From assembly GCA_028293055.1 (NCBI GenBank), contig JAQGLD010000182.1, positions 1 to 5,326 of the forward strand: a stretch of 5,326 nt of DNA, written 5' to 3'. Of the stretch, positions 3,946 through 5,326 are shown piece after piece (positions within the stretch are counted from its first letter, which is position 1; every line of letters begins with the position of its first letter). The notes beneath the pieces are model-generated. The model searched no databases, had not been told where the DNA came from, and saw nothing but the letters and a program-made list of their open reading frames with translations. The translations under genes were made by a program, and so were the position numbers. The stretch is from Alphaproteobacteria bacterium. Its GTDB lineage: Bacteria > Pseudomonadota > Alphaproteobacteria > Sphingomonadales > Sphingomonadaceae.

Positions 3946-5326
3946 GTTTCGACTTCCTCACCGAAATGGCCTGGAAATCGGCGATGATCGGCGCCGCTTC
4001 CTTGCTCATCGCTGCCCTCCTGCGCTCGCGGAGCGCCGGCGAGCGCTCGGCGGTGCTCCGCACCGGAGTCGCGGTCATCCTGTTGCTGCCGTTGATCAGC
4101 TTCCTGCTGCCGGCGCTGCCGGTGGTGACCCGGACCGTCTATGAAAGCGCGCAGCCGATGCCGACCGGAGCGCTCGACTTCACTGCCGGCGCCGCGACAG
4201 CGCCGGCGCGGGGCATGTGGGACGATCCGACTCCGCTGATCGAGCTCGCCTGGCTCGGCGGGGTGATGATGGTCCTCCTGAGGCTCGGCGTCGGCCTTGC
4301 CACGCTGTCCCGCTGGACCCGCACCGGCAGCAAGGTCGGCTGCCCGGAATGGCGCGCCGCCTTCGCTCGTGCCGTCGAAGCGTCGGGCTGCCGGCGGCCG
4401 GTGCGTCTGCTCGTCTCGGACGTGCCGGCGCCGATGAGCTGGGGCTGGCTAAGCCCAGTGATCCTGCTCGACCGGGACACGGTGCGCGACCCCGGGGAGG
4501 CCGATGCAGTCCTCGCCCATGAGCTCGCCCATGTCGCGCGGAGGGACTGGCTGTTGCTTATCCTCGCCAGGCTCGTGGTCGCCCTGTTCTGGTTCAATCC
4601 ATTGATGTGGCTGCTCGAGCGGCGGCTCGTCGCCGAGGCCGAGGAAGCCGCGGACGCCCGCGCGCTCGAACATGTCGAACCGAGCCATTACGCGCAGACC
4701 CTGCTCAGCTGCGCCCAGCAATATGTCGCGCTCACCGTCCCGGCCTCCGCCATGGCCGACGCCGGACTCGCCCGGCGGGTCAAGGCGATCCTCGAAAGGC
4801 GGCTTCGCGCCGGCTCGCCCGATCCGCGCTTCATCCGCGCGGCAATCGCACTCTGCGCGCTGGTCGCTGCGCCGATCGCTGCGCTCAAGCCGGTCGAGGC
4901 CGTGGTGCGGGTTCCTCAGCCGCCGGCTGCAACGGCCGCGCCGCTGGCCCCGCCGCCGCTCGCAACCGTTCCCGACGTACTTGCCGGTCCCGTCGCCCCC
5001 GATGCCCAAGTGCCGCCACAGGCGCCGCTGGCTCCGCCAGCCCTGACATCCGTCCCGCGGGCGCCGATCGCTCGGGAGCGTCTCGCGGCTCTCGCGCAGG
5101 TCGCTCCGCTCGCACCTTTTCCTCCAGCTCCGCCCACCCCGGGGATCGCCCCGGTGCCGCCGGCGCCCCCGGCTCCGCCGCCCGCTCGCCGTCCCGGCAA
5201 TGCCTATTGGTCCGACGAGGACAGCCGTGAGATTGCCGATGCGGTCCGCGAAGCGCAGGCCGAGGCCTCCAGCACGCGCGCCGAAGCGCTTCGCGAGGGT
5301 GCCAGAGCACGCGAGGAGGGCATGCG
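3942..5326 (+). CDS. M56 family (BlaR1/MecR1-type) membrane metallopeptidase, 3' end outside window
   Basis: The frame is open from ATG 3942 to the right edge (461 codons, no stop). AAGGGAG at 3927-3933 is a strong SD with an 8-base spacer. The zinc peptidase motif HELAH lies at 193-197, followed by ARRDW. The third ligand is probably one of the glutamates in AEAEEAADARAL (231-242), which follows FWFNPLMW (216-223) as in the family. Hydrophobic segments are near residues 13-28, 41-59, 99-121, 203-219 and 298-315, so it is an integral membrane protein with the active site next to the fourth segment. From about 325 to 417 it is rich in Pro and Ala, and 418-461 (SDEDSREIADAVREAQAE and onward) is charged and probably helical. 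No penicillin-binding sensor with an SxxK serine is visible. It overlaps the repressor by ATGA. Its role as sensor and activator of repressor loss is inferred from family and pairing. Confidence 0.92.
   Translation, partial: MSFDFLTEMAWKSAMIGAASLLIAALLRSRSAGERSAVLRTGVAVILLLPLISFLLPALPVVTRTVYESAQPMPTGALDFTAGAATAPARGMWDDPTPLIELAWLGGVMMVLLRLGVGLATLSRWTRTGSKVGCPEWRAAFARAVEASGCRRPVRLLVSDVPAPMSWGWLSPVILLDRDTVRDPGEADAVLAHELAHVARRDWLLLILARLVVALFWFNPLMWLLERRLVAEAEEAADARALEHVEPSHYAQTLLSCAQQYVALTVPASAMADAGLARRVKAILERRLRAGSPDPRFIRAAIALCALVAAPIAALKPVEAVVRVPQPPAATAAPLAPPPLATVPDVLAGPVAPDAQVPPQAPLAPPALTSVPRAPIARERLAALAQVAPLAPFPPAPPTPGIAPVPPAPPAPPPARRPGNAYWSDEDSREIADAVREAQAEASSTRAEALREGARAREEGM

Noticed and set aside
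4607..5310. Long frames on both strands over the 3' half of the M56 gene
   Set aside because: They are Arg-, Ala- or Gly-rich shadows of the Pro/Ala-rich coding sequence. The M56 frame is continuous, starts with a good SD and contains the family motifs.

Overview
The window is GC-rich chromosomal DNA that most resembles an alphaproteobacterium, probably of the Sphingomonadaceae. The evidence is the L13 N-terminus with its short extra leader, an S9 with a long Pro/Ala-rich N-terminal extension, strong GC bias at third codon positions, and the general gene style. The genus cannot be fixed from this sequence alone.

Layout, left to right. Positions 1-36 (minus strand) hold the first 12 codons of a P-II nitrogen regulator (probably glnB), which starts at TTG behind a clear Shine-Dalgarno (SD) sequence and runs off the left edge. 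Positions 37-343 are a divergent regulatory region. It holds candidate promoters for the ribosomal operon, several perfect DNA dyads, and a structured 5' leader in front of rplM. Positions 344-1386 are the rplM-rpsI operon (L13 and S9), translationally coupled by a TGATG overlap and closed by a textbook intrinsic terminator with a GAAA loop at 1406-1437. Positions 1511-2320 encode a stand-alone class I SAM-dependent methyltransferase. Positions 2383-3372 (minus strand) encode an aldo/keto reductase, convergent with the methyltransferase. Positions 3373-3570 form a second divergent regulatory region. Positions 3571-3945 encode a BlaI/MecI/CopY-type winged-helix repressor, overlapping by ATGA with an M56 (BlaR1/MecR1-type) membrane metallopeptidase that starts at 3942 and is cut by the right edge after 461 codons.

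How the genes work together. The left part is housekeeping: nitrogen signalling next to ribosome synthesis. The right part is a two-gene sensor/repressor cassette. The expected logic is that the membrane zinc peptidase senses a signal and causes loss of the BlaI-type repressor, which releases the promoter. The most informative non-coding signal is the BlaI promoter itself. It carries two adjacent dyads of the TACA-N2-TGTA type, centred 16 bp apart and framed by an 8-bp perfect inverted repeat, so the pair is probably autoregulated. The most unusual protein feature is the C-terminal half of the M56 protein. Where classical BlaR1 has a penicillin-binding sensor domain, the visible part here is about 90 residues rich in Pro and Ala followed by a charged, probably helical segment. 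The signal is therefore probably not a beta-lactam bound to a BlaR1-like domain, unless such a domain lies beyond the window. No mobile element, CRISPR array, tRNA or rRNA was seen, and I see no convincing wholly new system.
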